Source: Sulfurospirillum diekertiae (lineage in GTDB: Bacteria; Campylobacterota; Campylobacteria; Campylobacterales; Sulfurospirillaceae). Taken from it: a DNA stretch of 64,000 nt. Each line of letters starts with the position of its first letter. Positions within the stretch are counted from its first letter, which is position 1. Under the pieces are notes generated by a model that was given only the letters and a program-made list of their open reading frames with translations, did no database searches and was not told where the DNA came from. The stretch is taken from the NCBI RefSeq assembly GCF_002162315.1, contig NZ_CP021416.1, positions 2,678,207 to 2,742,206 of the forward strand, written 5' to 3'. The position numbers and the translations under genes are program-made. Positions 45,625 through 54,443 of this stretch are shown here, piece after piece.

Positions 45625-46806
45625 AGCTCGACTCCTAAAAGGGTGTAGATTTTGATGATAGACTCGTTATACGCGAACGTGTTAGCGTTGATCTGTTTTT
45701 GCGCTTCAATGATTTGCGTGAGTACATTGAGAAGGCTTAAGAGCGCGTCATTTTGAGACAATGCGGTGCTTTGGAGCACTTCATACATCTTTTCATTTTC
45801 ATGTAACACCTCTTTTGCCAAAGAGATTTTGTCGTACTGCAACTTTTTGTTGAGAAGCTCGTCTCTTAGCTCAAACTGCAAACTTTTATGCACCGACTGC
45901 ACACTCTGTTCGGAGGAAGCATGGGTGAGTGTGGCTTTTTGGATGGAGGCATTCTCTTTGCCGTAAATCGGAAGCGGTACAGAAACGCCTAAAAAGGCGT
46001 AGTCATCTCTTCCTTGCCTTCGATTGTAGCCAAGAGTTACCGTGACATCGGGTGTTTTATTTGCTTTTTCATAGCGTAAATTGAGCAGCTCTTTTTGGCT
46101 GATCATCATTTGGGTTTGAAGCTTCGGCGATTTTTCCAAAAGCTTCTCTTCATCGCTGAGTGTGTAAGGCAACAACCCTTCGTTTGCACTCATCTCAGGT
46201 ACATGCGCTACAATGATGCTCTCTAACTTGCGCTCGATGGACGCTTTGTCACGAAGCAATGTTTTTTTCTCGATGGCTAGATTTTTTTGCAAAATCGTAT
46301 TGTTCAGCGTATCGACATAGTGCGCACTCGTGGTGTTGTAAGCAAGGTGAGCATTTTTTAAGATCTTCCAACACTTTTTCGTACTTGTTCACTAAAGCAA
46401 GGTCTTGGTTGATACGAATGTAGCTTTGCTCCAACACACCAATTTCTTGTTGCATCTCTAGTTTTTTGGTTTTAAGTTCCAGCTTTTTAATCGCCAAATC
46501 TTGCAAAGCAATCGACTCTTTGATGTCGAGCTTTCCACCCATTGGTATCTTTTGAGAAAGGGAAATTGCCTCATTTTGGGCGTCTTTATCTCTTGTGAGA
46601 GGCTCATTTAAAAAGATGTCGTTGACCCCAAGAGAGAGCATAGGGTTTTCCCAAATCTTGCTTATATCAACCTCTTTTTCAAGCGCGCTCACTTCAGCTT
46701 CAAGCGCCTTTAACTCATAGTTATGCTCATACGCTAAAGAGGTCAATTCGCTTTGCGCCAAAGCGTAGCCCGCAAGGGCTACGAGTATTAAAATGACGCG
46801 TTTCAT
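45621..46806 (-). pseudogene. CusC-like outer-membrane factor, one frameshift
   Basis: TolC/CusC-family outer-membrane channel subunit for the CusBA pump. The first part (from 46806) has a signal peptide (LILVALAGYALAQ) and the first helical repeat to VNKYEKVLEDLKK; the second part (to 45621) carries the rest, with VTLGYNRRQGRDDYAFLGVSVPLPIYG typical of CusC/CzcC. The frame breaks at an A6 tract (minus strand, about 46350-46355). With A5 the two join as EDLKNAHLAYNTTSAHYVDT and give about 394 residues. It overlaps cusB by 4 nt and shares the FixH-like gene's end. Probably functional if the extra A is an error. Confidence 0.82.
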
Positions 46807-47192
46807 TAGAGGTTAACGCTTGATTTTAAGCGTTGTTTTTTGCCATCGCTCGTTTCAACAACGATGTTAAGCTGCCATGTACCATTCATTGAGAAAGTGA
46901 CATGTGCCATATACGAACCATTGACAAACATCGCCTCAGAAGTTTGCTCCATTGCTGGCATTCCTGGCATCGCTGGCATCGCTGCCGTTACGCTTACTTT
47001 CGCATCTTTGATCTCTTTACCATTCTCTTTGACTTTGATGTTGATCATGTTCATGCCCTGAGAGAGTGGTTTCTCACTTCTGTACTCAACTTCTAATGGA
47101 CCCGCCATCCCTTTTTTAGACAACGCCTCTGCCGCAAAAACAGCACTAAGGCTCAACGCCACCGCTAAAAACACACCTAAAATCTTCTTCAT
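46806..47192 (-). CDS. FixH/YtkA-like periplasmic protein of the copper-efflux operon
   Basis: 128 residues with a signal peptide (ILGVFLAVALSLSAVFAAE) and a YtkA/FixH-like beta-sandwich: LEVEYRSEKPLSQGMNMINIKVKENGKEIKDAKVSVTAAMPAMPGMPAMEQ, then MNGTWQLNIVVE. The methionine-rich MPAMPGMPAM loop could bind Cu(I), giving it a CusF-like metallochaperone role (inference; it is not a CusF homologue). First gene of the operon, divergent from darT. Start at ATG 47192 behind AAGGAGTGCGTG. Confidence 0.8.
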   Translation of the reverse strand: MKKILGVFLAVALSLSAVFAAEALSKKGMAGPLEVEYRSEKPLSQGMNMINIKVKENGKEIKDAKVSVTAAMPAMPGMPAMEQTSEAMFVNGSYMAHVTFSMNGTWQLNIVVETSDGKKQRLKSSVNL

Positions 47193-47268
47193 CACGCACT
47201 CCTTGTAAAGTTATAGGGAAAGTATAGAGGGCGTGTGTGGAATATTTGTGGAGTGGTGCATAAAAAAG

Positions 47269-47301
47269 TTTAGTTACAACTAAAGAGAAAATGATTATAA
47301 T
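47269..47301 (+). promoter_or_regulatory. darT promoter with overlapping palindrome
   Basis: TTTAGTT-AC-AACTAAA (47269-47284) is a perfect inverted repeat overlapping a -35-like TTACAA; TATAAT follows at 47296-47301. ATG is 32 nt downstream, with AAAAGGAGC between. The symmetry and position suit a repressor operator. Confidence 0.6.
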
Positions 47302-47333
47302 CTTTCAATCTTTTTAAAATAAAAGGAGCTTTA

Positions 47334-47846
47334 ATGTCCGTTCCTATCAAAGAAGGGAAACTACTTTATCACTTAACTTCTCTGTCAAATATCGAATCAA
47401 TTTTATTGAACGGCTTGCAATCTAGAGCTATTGTAACTAATTTTAAAGACATTGCTGATCCAGATATTGTCAAATTTAGGGATGAAAACAATATTTTAAA
47501 TTCGGTACCATTTCATTTTTTTCTAGGGTCGCCCTTTGCAGGTAGAGCACAAATGAATAATCCTACTGAAGAATTCATTTATATTACTATTCATAGAGAT
47601 ACAGCAAAAAAAAGCAATTTTAAAATTATTCCTACGCATCCAAAGCATATGAATCCTTTAAAAATTTATAATTATGATGAAGGTTTTAAAATAATAGATT
47701 GGGAATTAATGGAGACTAGAAAATACGATAATCCTGAATGTAAGGAAGTATGTATGGCAGAATGTATTTCACCATCATCTGTCATTCAAGCAGACCAATT
47801 TCACTCAATAATTGTTAAATCTGATGATGTAAAAAAAGCATATTGA
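47334..47846 (+). CDS. darT: DarT-like DNA ADP-ribosyltransferase toxin
   Basis: 170 residues, DUF4433/DarT family: modifies thymidine in single-stranded DNA with ADP-ribose from NAD+, halting replication. Visible family features: YHLTSLSNIESILLNGLQSR at the N-terminus, the IADPDIVKFRDEN region followed by VPFHFFLGSPFAGRAQ, and MAECISPSSVI near residue 141, whose Glu matches the catalytic Glu of DarT. Slightly shorter than typical DarT. It is followed at 102 nt by a macro-domain antitoxin. Very AT-rich compared with the adjoining cus operon, a sign of transfer. Assigned from motifs and context. Confidence 0.85.
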   Translation: MSVPIKEGKLLYHLTSLSNIESILLNGLQSRAIVTNFKDIADPDIVKFRDENNILNSVPFHFFLGSPFAGRAQMNNPTEEFIYITIHRDTAKKSNFKIIPTHPKHMNPLKIYNYDEGFKIIDWELMETRKYDNPECKEVCMAECISPSSVIQADQFHSIIVKSDDVKKAY

Positions 47847-47948
47847 AAAGTCTTTTGTGAAAAAACTTTTTCAGCCATAACTGTAAAGCAAAGCTAAACA
47901 TTTTTCATTAATGTTTCTAAAGAATCTTTTAAAAATGGATTTATAACT

Positions 47949-48965
47949 ATGTTACAACTCATCACTGGGAACATCCTATCAAGCAATGCCGACTGTTTAG
48001 TAAATACGGTAAATTGCGAAGGTTTTATGGGGAAAGGGTTAGCATACCAATTTAAAAATCAATTTCCAGAGACAAATAAATCTTATATTGAAGCATGCAA
48101 ACAAAATTTACTACACCCTGGAAAACTACACTACCATATCGAAAATGGGAAATTCATTGTAAACTTTCCAACAAAAGACAAATGGCGTGAAAATTCAAAA
48201 CTCGAATACATTGAAAATGGTATGAAGTCCTTAATTAAGCTTATCAATTCAGAAAATATAAAATCAATAGCAATACCTCCATTAGGGAGTGGTAACGGAG
48301 GATTGCAGTGGGAAGAAGTAAAAAATATTATCTTAAATAATGTAAACCCTCTAATAAACAACATTGACATAACAATCTATGAACCTTCATTATCGTATAA
48401 AGCAACAGTCAAGCAAGTCCCTAAATTAAATATGTCTCATCTCATTTTAATGCATATAAAAAATGATTTGCAAAGATTTTCAAAATTTAGATTGCAAAAA
48501 ACAGCTTTCTTCCTCAACGTTTTTAGCCACAACAATTATTTTAAATTTGAACCACATATCTATGGTCCATATTCTCATTCTTTAGAAATATTGTCTCGAG
48601 ACATAAAAGAATTTCAAGAGTACCATAAGTTTAAAACAGATAAAGCATTAGAATTTGCAAAACAAACTCTTCTTAGTCAAAAAGTGGAAAAAGATTTAAA
48701 AAATTTTATACCATCGATTCAAAAAGCAACTTCTTTTATTAATAATATCTCATCAAATGAAGAACTTGAACTAATATCAACAATTTGTTTTATAGTTTAT
48801 GAACATAGCAGTCTTGATAGCAACTCAATTATTGAAAAAATCCACACATGGTCAGAACTTAAAAAAGAAAAATTTTCAGACAAACAGATTAATAATGGAT
48901 TATCTAAATTAACCGAACAAAATATTTTTCACAAGAATATCTTTGGTGCATTCAGCTTTAAATAA
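47949..48965 (+). CDS. darG: DarG-like macro-domain antitoxin
   Basis: 338 residues. N-terminal macro domain (about 1-150): ITGNILSSNADCLVNTVNCEGFMGKGLA and IAIPPLGSGNGGLQW, which hydrolyse ADP-ribose from DNA. The C-terminal domain has FRLQKTAFFLNVF and FEPHIYGPYSHSLEIL, matching the KxxY-GPYxxxL toxin-binding domain of DarG. It thus can both reverse the DNA mark and bind DarT. Pairing with darT gives a DarTG toxin-antitoxin, a family known to act against phages. AT-rich like darT. Confidence 0.9.
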   Translation: MLQLITGNILSSNADCLVNTVNCEGFMGKGLAYQFKNQFPETNKSYIEACKQNLLHPGKLHYHIENGKFIVNFPTKDKWRENSKLEYIENGMKSLIKLINSENIKSIAIPPLGSGNGGLQWEEVKNIILNNVNPLINNIDITIYEPSLSYKATVKQVPKLNMSHLILMHIKNDLQRFSKFRLQKTAFFLNVFSHNNYFKFEPHIYGPYSHSLEILSRDIKEFQEYHKFKTDKALEFAKQTLLSQKVEKDLKNFIPSIQKATSFINNISSNEELELISTICFIVYEHSSLDSNSIIEKIHTWSELKKEKFSDKQINNGLSKLTEQNIFHKNIFGAFSFK

Positions 48966-49024
48966 TTATTTTAATCAATAATTGAGCAGAAATACTACCA
49001 AATCTATCTTTACATGTAAACCCA

Positions 49025-49048
49025 AAAGTGGCTATCTCTAGCCACTTT
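49025..49048. terminator. Terminator between darG and the EAL gene
   Basis: Perfect 10-bp arms AAAGTGGCTA/TAGCCACTTT with a TCTC loop, 4 nt from the stop of the minus-strand gene, followed on that strand by TTTGGGTTT. It sits next to a TTACATGTAA copy (49010-49019). Confidence 0.8.
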
Positions 49049-49052
49049 CCCC

Positions 49053-50297
49053 TCACAATTTTAGCTTACGCAACGGTTGGGGTTCGTTCCAGAGATAGCC
49101 TTGAAAGTAGTCGATTTTCTGCTCTTGGCATGCTTCGTAAATGTCAAAGTCTGAGACAAACTCAGCGACGGTTTCCATGCCCACTTTTTTGGCAAACGTC
49201 ACAATGGCTTCGACGACGGCGCGGTGTGTTGCATTTTTGGTGATATTTCGAATCAAAGAGCCATCGATTTTGATGAAATCCGCTTGCAATTTTGCAACGT
49301 ACTCAAAGTTAGAATAGCCCGTTCCAAAATCATCAATCGCGATTTTAACCCCTTGTTGTTTGATCGTCGTTAAAAACGCAATTACCTCAGGATGATTTTC
49401 GATGTGTTCACTCTCCACCAACTCTATCGTCAAGCGAGAGCCCACCGCGTAGGCATATATCTTTTCTATAATGAAATTTGCCGTCTCCTGATCTAAGATG
49501 TCGCTGAGCGTTAGATTGACCGAGAATTCCGCTTCTTTATCAGCAAAAAAGGCAAACGACTTTTCGATTACCACTTTGGTGATGCTGTTGTACAAATTGG
49601 CGCGTTTGGCTTGTTCTAAAAAATGATACGGCGAAATGACACCGCCATTGGTACTTTTCATGCGCACCAAACACTCAAATTTTTTGACTTTTCCACCTTG
49701 AATGCCCTGTGCATACACTTCAAAACGGTCTTTCAACAGTGCTTGACGAATCGCTTTTTGCCACTCCAAATCGGCTCTGGCACTGGAATGGGTTGGTCGA
49801 CACAACGTGACACTGGATGAGTCATAAACCACGATGTCTTTACCGATACGTTTGGCTTGTTTGATGGCAAATTCGGCATTGAGAAACAGGTCAACATAGT
49901 CGATGGCGACACCCATACGAATCGCTACGTAAATTTTTTCCTCTTCAATCTCAATGGGCGAATAACCAAAATACCACATACACGCATTGATAGCTTGTAT
50001 AAACGCCTCTTTACCGACTTCTTTACCCGCAAGAACGGCAAAATTATCGCCACCTAAGTGGAAAACAACGGAGTGTGGAAAGCGTTTTTGAAGCCTCCCA
50101 GAGATGATTTTTAAGATTTCATCACCAACGGCATAACCAAAAACATGGTTGAAATTCCAAAAGCCATTGACGTTTAAAAGGGCAAGTTTGTTGGCATTGG
50201 AATGTTTCAAGGTATTAAGAAAACGCTGTCTATCGGGCAGTTCCGTTATGGGGCTAATGCGCCCATATGTTAATTCATATTTGATTTCTTTTTTCAT
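49053..50297 (-). CDS. c-di-GMP phosphodiesterase, degenerate GGDEF plus EAL
   Basis: 414-residue cytoplasmic protein. Residues about 15-160 are a GGDEF domain whose active site is altered to HLGGDNF, so it is probably not a cyclase but may bind GTP. The EAL domain (175-410) keeps the catalytic set: FECLVRM (E of EAL), SVNLT (Asn), ELVESE (Glu), IDDFGTGYSN (two Asp), IKIDGSLI (Lys), TVAEFVSD (Glu) and FQGYLW (Gln). Expected to hydrolyse c-di-GMP. No sensor domain. A 22-codon ORF with its own promoter lies 83 nt upstream on the same strand. Confidence 0.9.
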   Translation of the reverse strand: MKKEIKYELTYGRISPITELPDRQRFLNTLKHSNANKLALLNVNGFWNFNHVFGYAVGDEILKIISGRLQKRFPHSVVFHLGGDNFAVLAGKEVGKEAFIQAINACMWYFGYSPIEIEEEKIYVAIRMGVAIDYVDLFLNAEFAIKQAKRIGKDIVVYDSSSVTLCRPTHSSARADLEWQKAIRQALLKDRFEVYAQGIQGGKVKKFECLVRMKSTNGGVISPYHFLEQAKRANLYNSITKVVIEKSFAFFADKEAEFSVNLTLSDILDQETANFIIEKIYAYAVGSRLTIELVESEHIENHPEVIAFLTTIKQQGVKIAIDDFGTGYSNFEYVAKLQADFIKIDGSLIRNITKNATHRAVVEAIVTFAKKVGMETVAEFVSDFDIYEACQEQKIDYFQGYLWNEPQPLRKLKL

Positions 50298-50379
50298 AGT
50301 TCTATCTCTTTACATGTAAAAACGAGTTTATCGTTAAAATGATATTGAATGGTTAGTGTAGCGTGTTAAAATGAAGGTA

Positions 50380-50448
50380 TCAGCAGCAACGCATGAGGCG
50401 TAAAACAAGTGTAATTTTTCCATGTAGTGAGGCACTATAAACGGTCAT
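50380..50448 (-). CDS. 22-residue leader-like peptide ending in Cys-Cys
   Basis: ATG at 50448 has a very good ribosome site (AAGGAG, 7 nt spacing) and lies about 24 nt after the start point of a consensus promoter (50507-50479). The peptide starts MTVYSASLHGK and ends VLRLMRCC. It is on the strand of, and 83 nt ahead of, the EAL gene. Promoter, ribosome site, short length and tandem terminal cysteines together look like a regulatory leader peptide sensing cysteine supply, but no attenuator is obvious and the 50298-50612 stretch holds no other gene. Confidence 0.6.
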   Translation of the reverse strand: MTVYSASLHGKITLVLRLMRCC

Positions 50449-50478
50449 GGTCGAACTCCTTGTTGAAAAATTGCCAAA

Positions 50479-50507
50479 ATAATAGCACAAACACCGTTTT
50501 ATGTCAA
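50479..50507 (-). promoter_or_regulatory. Sigma-70 promoter of the 22-codon ORF
   Basis: On the minus strand TTGACA (50507-50502) and TATTAT (50484-50479) are separated by exactly 17 bp. Transcription would start near 50472. Confidence 0.75.
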
Positions 50508-50612
50508 CTATATCTACCTTTTTAATAATGTATATTTTTCGGGATGCGAAATTTGAATATTTATTATTTCAACAATAAATCGTTATACTTTGATAAACAA
50601 GGAATGTCATTG

Positions 50613-51551
50613 ATGAAATGTAAAAATTTACTTTTAACGTTAGTGCTAACCGCAAGCTCTGTGTTCGCAACGGAAAATGTTCTCCAAAAAGAAGAGTACG
50701 ATTTTGAGGGTTTAACACTTGGTGTTTCCTTATCTCTGTTTAATTCAACCACTAACGAATATCTTTATGATACGGATATCAATAGAAAAGTGAGTCAACT
50801 TGTATGGAAAGCAAAAAATGTCAAGCTATTAGGCGTAGAGACACGCTATAAGATTACGAATCCTTTAGAGGCTTACTTTGAATATAAAAAAAATATTTCA
50901 AGCAATAATAGTGTCATGGATGATTACGATTGGCAGGATGCTGACCCTACGATTGTATCATTGTGGTCACACCACGAAGAGACTAAAAATCCTAATGTTT
51001 CGCTTCTTGATATTGGATTGAAGTATTCTTTGAATTTCTTTGAAGATGTACCCCTCTGGGTTAGCCTTGGGTATAAAGATGAAAAGGCAAAATTTCAAAG
51101 CTATAATGGTTTCGGAATCTATAATGGGAACTATTTCGAGTTTGATAAGATAGGATACGGAGGATTACTGATCACATTTGAGCAAGAGTACAAAGGGCCT
51201 TATATTGGTATGGGGACATCGTACCAATACGATGATTTTATCTTCGATGCTAGCCTACAATACAGCCCATTTATGAACGTTTCCTATACGGATATACATC
51301 ATTTACGCCCTTTTATCGAAACCAGTCATTTTGATGATACATCAATGATTTCCCTCCATCTCGGAACGACCTATCAGCTCAGTACACATCAAAACATCAT
51401 TTTGTCTTATGCTTTGACCCGCTATGCTTTTGAAAGAGGTGATCGGTATAGAATCTTTACCGATGTAGGAGAGGCCTATTATTGGGAAAATATGGCTGCA
51501 CTTAAGAGCAAAAATAGCCAAATCTCCTTAGCCTATCGTTACACTTTTTAG
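50613..51551 (+). CDS. Putative outer-membrane beta-barrel protein
   Basis: 312 residues with a signal peptide (LLLTLVLTASSVFA) and then alternating hydrophobic/polar strands rich in Tyr and Phe, such as YFEYKKNISSNN, LLDIGLKYSLNFF, GPYIGMGTSYQYDDFIFDASLQYSPFMNV and a C-terminal strand ISLAYRYTF ending in Phe, the usual signal for barrel insertion. Family not identified; a porin-like or adhesin-type barrel of about 14 strands would fit. I use ATG 50613 (MKCKN), with AAGGA at 9 nt. It may be a target of the two-component system encoded next. Confidence 0.75.
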   Translation: MKCKNLLLTLVLTASSVFATENVLQKEEYDFEGLTLGVSLSLFNSTTNEYLYDTDINRKVSQLVWKAKNVKLLGVETRYKITNPLEAYFEYKKNISSNNSVMDDYDWQDADPTIVSLWSHHEETKNPNVSLLDIGLKYSLNFFEDVPLWVSLGYKDEKAKFQSYNGFGIYNGNYFEFDKIGYGGLLITFEQEYKGPYIGMGTSYQYDDFIFDASLQYSPFMNVSYTDIHHLRPFIETSHFDDTSMISLHLGTTYQLSTHQNIILSYALTRYAFERGDRYRIFTDVGEAYYWENMAALKSKNSQISLAYRYTF

Positions 51552-51669
51552 CATACACTTTGATACACATGTGAAAAAAATAGGGCTCATTTTTCAACCC
51601 AATTTTTTTTACATGTAAAAATAAAACAATGCCATAAGCCTCTGCTAGATTTCATGTATAATGCCTCTT

Positions 51670-52332
51670 ATGAAAATCCTACTCCTTGAAGATGATCCAA
51701 TTCTTAGTGAAATAATCGAAGAGTTTTTAGTCGAACATGGTTTACATGTAAAGCTCTTTTATGACGGTAAAACAGCGCTTGATGCCATTTTTGAGCATAA
51801 GTTTGACCTCTTGCTTCTTGACATCAATGTCCCAAGCCTGAATGGGTTTGAGCTTTTAAAAGAGATCAAAAATGCTCGCATTACCACACCTGTCATCTTT
51901 ATAACCTCCTTAGATCAAATTAGCGATGTGAAAAAAGGATTTGCGCTAGGTGCGGAGGATTACCTCAAAAAACCGTTTGATCTTGAAGAGCTCTTAGTGC
52001 GCATTGAGCGTACAAAAAAACTTCACAACATCGATACAAACGAGCGCATCACCCTCACAAACGATCTCTTTTTTGATCCTTCCAATTACGAGATCATCAC
52101 GCCCGAGACGTCGTATAAACTCCGCAAAAAAGAGGCGCAACTGCTGGAGTATTTTTTAAAACATAAAAACCGTGTGCTAAGTTTTGAAGAGATCATCGAA
52201 GAGGTGTGGCGTTTTGAAGAAGTACCGACGTATGCGACGGTGCGTACCTACATCAAAAATCTTCGCAGTTACGGACTTGAAGCATTGATCGAAAATACTA
52301 AAGGGGTCGGTTATGTCTTTAAGCCATTATGA
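51670..52332 (+). CDS. OmpR-family response regulator
   Basis: 220 residues. Receiver domain 1-115: LLEDDP (acidic pocket), LLLLDINVP with the phosphoacceptor Asp near residue 50, ITS (switch Thr/Ser) and LKKPF (conserved Lys). DNA-binding winged helix 125-218: YKLRKKEAQLLEYFLKHKNRVLSFEEI and TVRTYIKNLRSYG. The start is placed at ATG 51670. TATAAT at 51657-51662 lies only 7 nt upstream and there is no ribosome site, so a leaderless mRNA is likely. Overlaps the kinase gene by 20 nt. Two TTACATGTAA copies nearby, one coding. Confidence 0.9.
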   Translation: MKILLLEDDPILSEIIEEFLVEHGLHVKLFYDGKTALDAIFEHKFDLLLLDINVPSLNGFELLKEIKNARITTPVIFITSLDQISDVKKGFALGAEDYLKKPFDLEELLVRIERTKKLHNIDTNERITLTNDLFFDPSNYEIITPETSYKLRKKEAQLLEYFLKHKNRVLSFEEIIEEVWRFEEVPTYATVRTYIKNLRSYGLEALIENTKGVGYVFKPL

Positions 52333-53488
52333 AAAACGCTCTCTCCTTCGTTTTTTACTGATCTATCTCATCTCGATTTATACGTTTATTTTCATTCTCG
52401 CAGGCATGTTTTACAGTATCGAGAAAAAAAATCTGTATGAAAACCATTCATTAAAGATGAATACCATCGCCTCTTCCGTCTCACACAAAATCATCACAGC
52501 GCATATGATGGAAGATGAAAAGTTGGTTCATTGTCTGCATCAAGGCTTTATAGAACAGTGTTTCGATATCGAACAAGGATTTGAAATAGCGCTTTTTGGC
52601 GTAGGTCAAAAACCATTACATGTAACGTTTAGCGATGCACCTGATTTTACGAAAAAATTCTATCTCAAAGACAACAGCTTTTTTTATGTCGATGACAGCG
52701 TGCAACACCATCTTGGCGTGCAATACATTGTCATCAAAGAAAAACATATCTCACACCTTTTGAGTGCCATTTTATATGAGATTATTCTCTATCTTTTGCT
52801 CAGCCTTGCATTTGCGACACTGCTTGGGTATGTGCTTGCAAAACTCTTTTTAAAACCCATCAAAGCAGAAATTGAAACACTCGACACTTTTATCAAAGAT
52901 TCAACGCATGAGCTCAACACGCCGATTACGGCGATTTTGATGAGCATTAGCACGCTTAAAGATGTAGATGAAAAGAAGCGCAAACGCATCGAACTAAGTG
53001 CCAAACGCATTGCGACACTCTATGGAAATCTTAGTTACATGCTTCTGCATGACAAGCAAAATGAAGAAAAAAATGATGTCGATGTGAAAAAACTGATCAT
53101 TGAACGCCTCGAATACTTTGCAGATTTAATGGCAAGTAAACAGATCGACTTAAGCCTAAAACTGGAAGAAAAATCTTTACATGTAAATGAAGAGAGCCTC
53201 ACCAAACTCATCGACAACCTGCTTTCCAACGCCATCAAATACAACCGTTTTCAAGGGAGCATCGAAGTGGCATTGGACTTTGAAAAGTTCCATGTCAAAG
53301 ACAGTGGTATTGGCATCGACAACTCCAAACTAGGCGACATTACCAAACGCTATAAACGTGCCAACAGCGATAAAGGCGGCTTTGGCATCGGTTTAGACAT
53401 CGTCAACACCATCTGCAAAGCCAATGGTTTTAGGCTTGAAATTCACTCCAAAGAACATAAAGGCTCAGATTTTAATATCGTTTTCTAA
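52313..53488 (+). CDS. Sensor histidine kinase
   Basis: 391-residue inner-membrane kinase. Two membrane helices (about 12-32 and 150-175) enclose a periplasmic sensor of about 110 residues. The dimerisation helix has the phospho-His in STHELNTPITAILMSIS near residue 200; the ATP domain has LIDNLLSNAIKYN (N box), VKDSGIGID (G1) and GGFGIGLDIV (G2). No HAMP is evident. Partner of the regulator encoded upstream; the signal is unknown. The stop touches the extended frame of the convergent fbpC gene. Confidence 0.9.
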   Translation: MSLSHYEKRSLLRFLLIYLISIYTFIFILAGMFYSIEKKNLYENHSLKMNTIASSVSHKIITAHMMEDEKLVHCLHQGFIEQCFDIEQGFEIALFGVGQKPLHVTFSDAPDFTKKFYLKDNSFFYVDDSVQHHLGVQYIVIKEKHISHLLSAILYEIILYLLLSLAFATLLGYVLAKLFLKPIKAEIETLDTFIKDSTHELNTPITAILMSISTLKDVDEKKRKRIELSAKRIATLYGNLSYMLLHDKQNEEKNDVDVKKLIIERLEYFADLMASKQIDLSLKLEEKSLHVNEESLTKLIDNLLSNAIKYNRFQGSIEVALDFEKFHVKDSGIGIDNSKLGDITKRYKRANSDKGGFGIGLDIVNTICKANGFRLEIHSKEHKGSDFNIVF

Positions 53489-53537
53489 TCAAACGCGATC
53501 ACTTTTTTTTCATCAATCTCAAAGCCTATCATCTCGC

Positions 53538-54443
53538 CTACACTGAGCTATCATCAAAACTGTACGCCATCAGCGTTTCTTCTTCAAACGCCAAGGTGAT
53601 TTCATAGAAATTGCCGTAAAACACAATCGCTTGAATGCGTGCTTGGTGGGAAAAACCCTTACCTAAAACGATGGCATCAAGTCTGCAATAGCGCTTTTGA
53701 AAACCTTGTGAAAAGCGTTGGGGTAAGATATTGATCTTGCCTAAGAAATTGGCGCAGTAAAGAGAATTGGGGCGATTGTAAATCTCTTTGGGCGTGCCGA
53801 TTTGCAAAAGATCACCGCCGTCCATAATGGCAATGCGATCGGAGAGGTAAAACGCATCTTCTTTGTCGTGCGTGATGAACAGCGCTGTGATGCCAAACAG
53901 TTTGATCATCTCTTTAAGTTCGCTTCGTAAAATGGTTCGTAACTCCGTGTCAATGTTGCTCAGTGGTTCATCGAGCAGTAAAATTTTGGGCTTATCCAAG
54001 ATGGCACGGGCTAACGCAACACGCTGTTGCTGACCGCCGCTGATCTCGTGCGGGTACTTGGAAGAGAGCGTTTCGATCTTGGTTTTTTGCATGACATGTA
54101 AAACTTCTTCTGAGCTTGCTTTGCTTCCAAACGCGATATTTTGAGCGATGTTTAAGTGCGGCAAAAGGGCATAATTTTGAAAAACGATGGCGATTTCACG
54201 CTGGTTAGGAGGCAGGTTTGTTTTGGCATCGTAAACAACCGTATTACCGATACAAATCGTACCACTATCAGGATTTTCAAGACCGCTAATCATACGCAAA
54301 AGGGTGGTTTTTCCACTCCCACTTCTGCCCAAAACGCTAAATATCTCGCCCTCGTTGATCGTAAAACTGATCTCATTGGCGACACACACACTGCCTTTGC
54401 AAAAACGTTTGTGCAAATGCTCAATACTTACGATAGGTTTCAT
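53538..54443 (-). CDS. fbpC: Iron(III) ABC transporter ATPase FbpC, C-terminus frameshifted
   Basis: 301 residues as read. Walker A GRSGSGKTT, Q-loop IVFQNYALLPHLNIAQNI, signature ISGGQQQRVALA, Walker B ILLLDEPLSNID, switch FITHDKEDA, then the TOBE-like C-terminal domain. The frame ends YSFDDSSV with TAG at 53540-53538, but a second frame directly downstream reads LSVGEMIGFEIDEKKVIAFD to a stop at 53485. Adding one base (or removing two) near 53546-53550 would join them and extend the protein to about 319 residues, nearer the family norm. ATPase core is intact. Overlaps fbpB by 4 nt. Confidence 0.88.
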   Translation of the reverse strand: MKPIVSIEHLHKRFCKGSVCVANEISFTINEGEIFSVLGRSGSGKTTLLRMISGLENPDSGTICIGNTVVYDAKTNLPPNQREIAIVFQNYALLPHLNIAQNIAFGSKASSEEVLHVMQKTKIETLSSKYPHEISGGQQQRVALARAILDKPKILLLDEPLSNIDTELRTILRSELKEMIKLFGITALFITHDKEDAFYLSDRIAIMDGGDLLQIGTPKEIYNRPNSLYCANFLGKINILPQRFSQGFQKRYCRLDAIVLGKGFSHQARIQAIVFYGNFYEITLAFEEETLMAYSFDDSSV

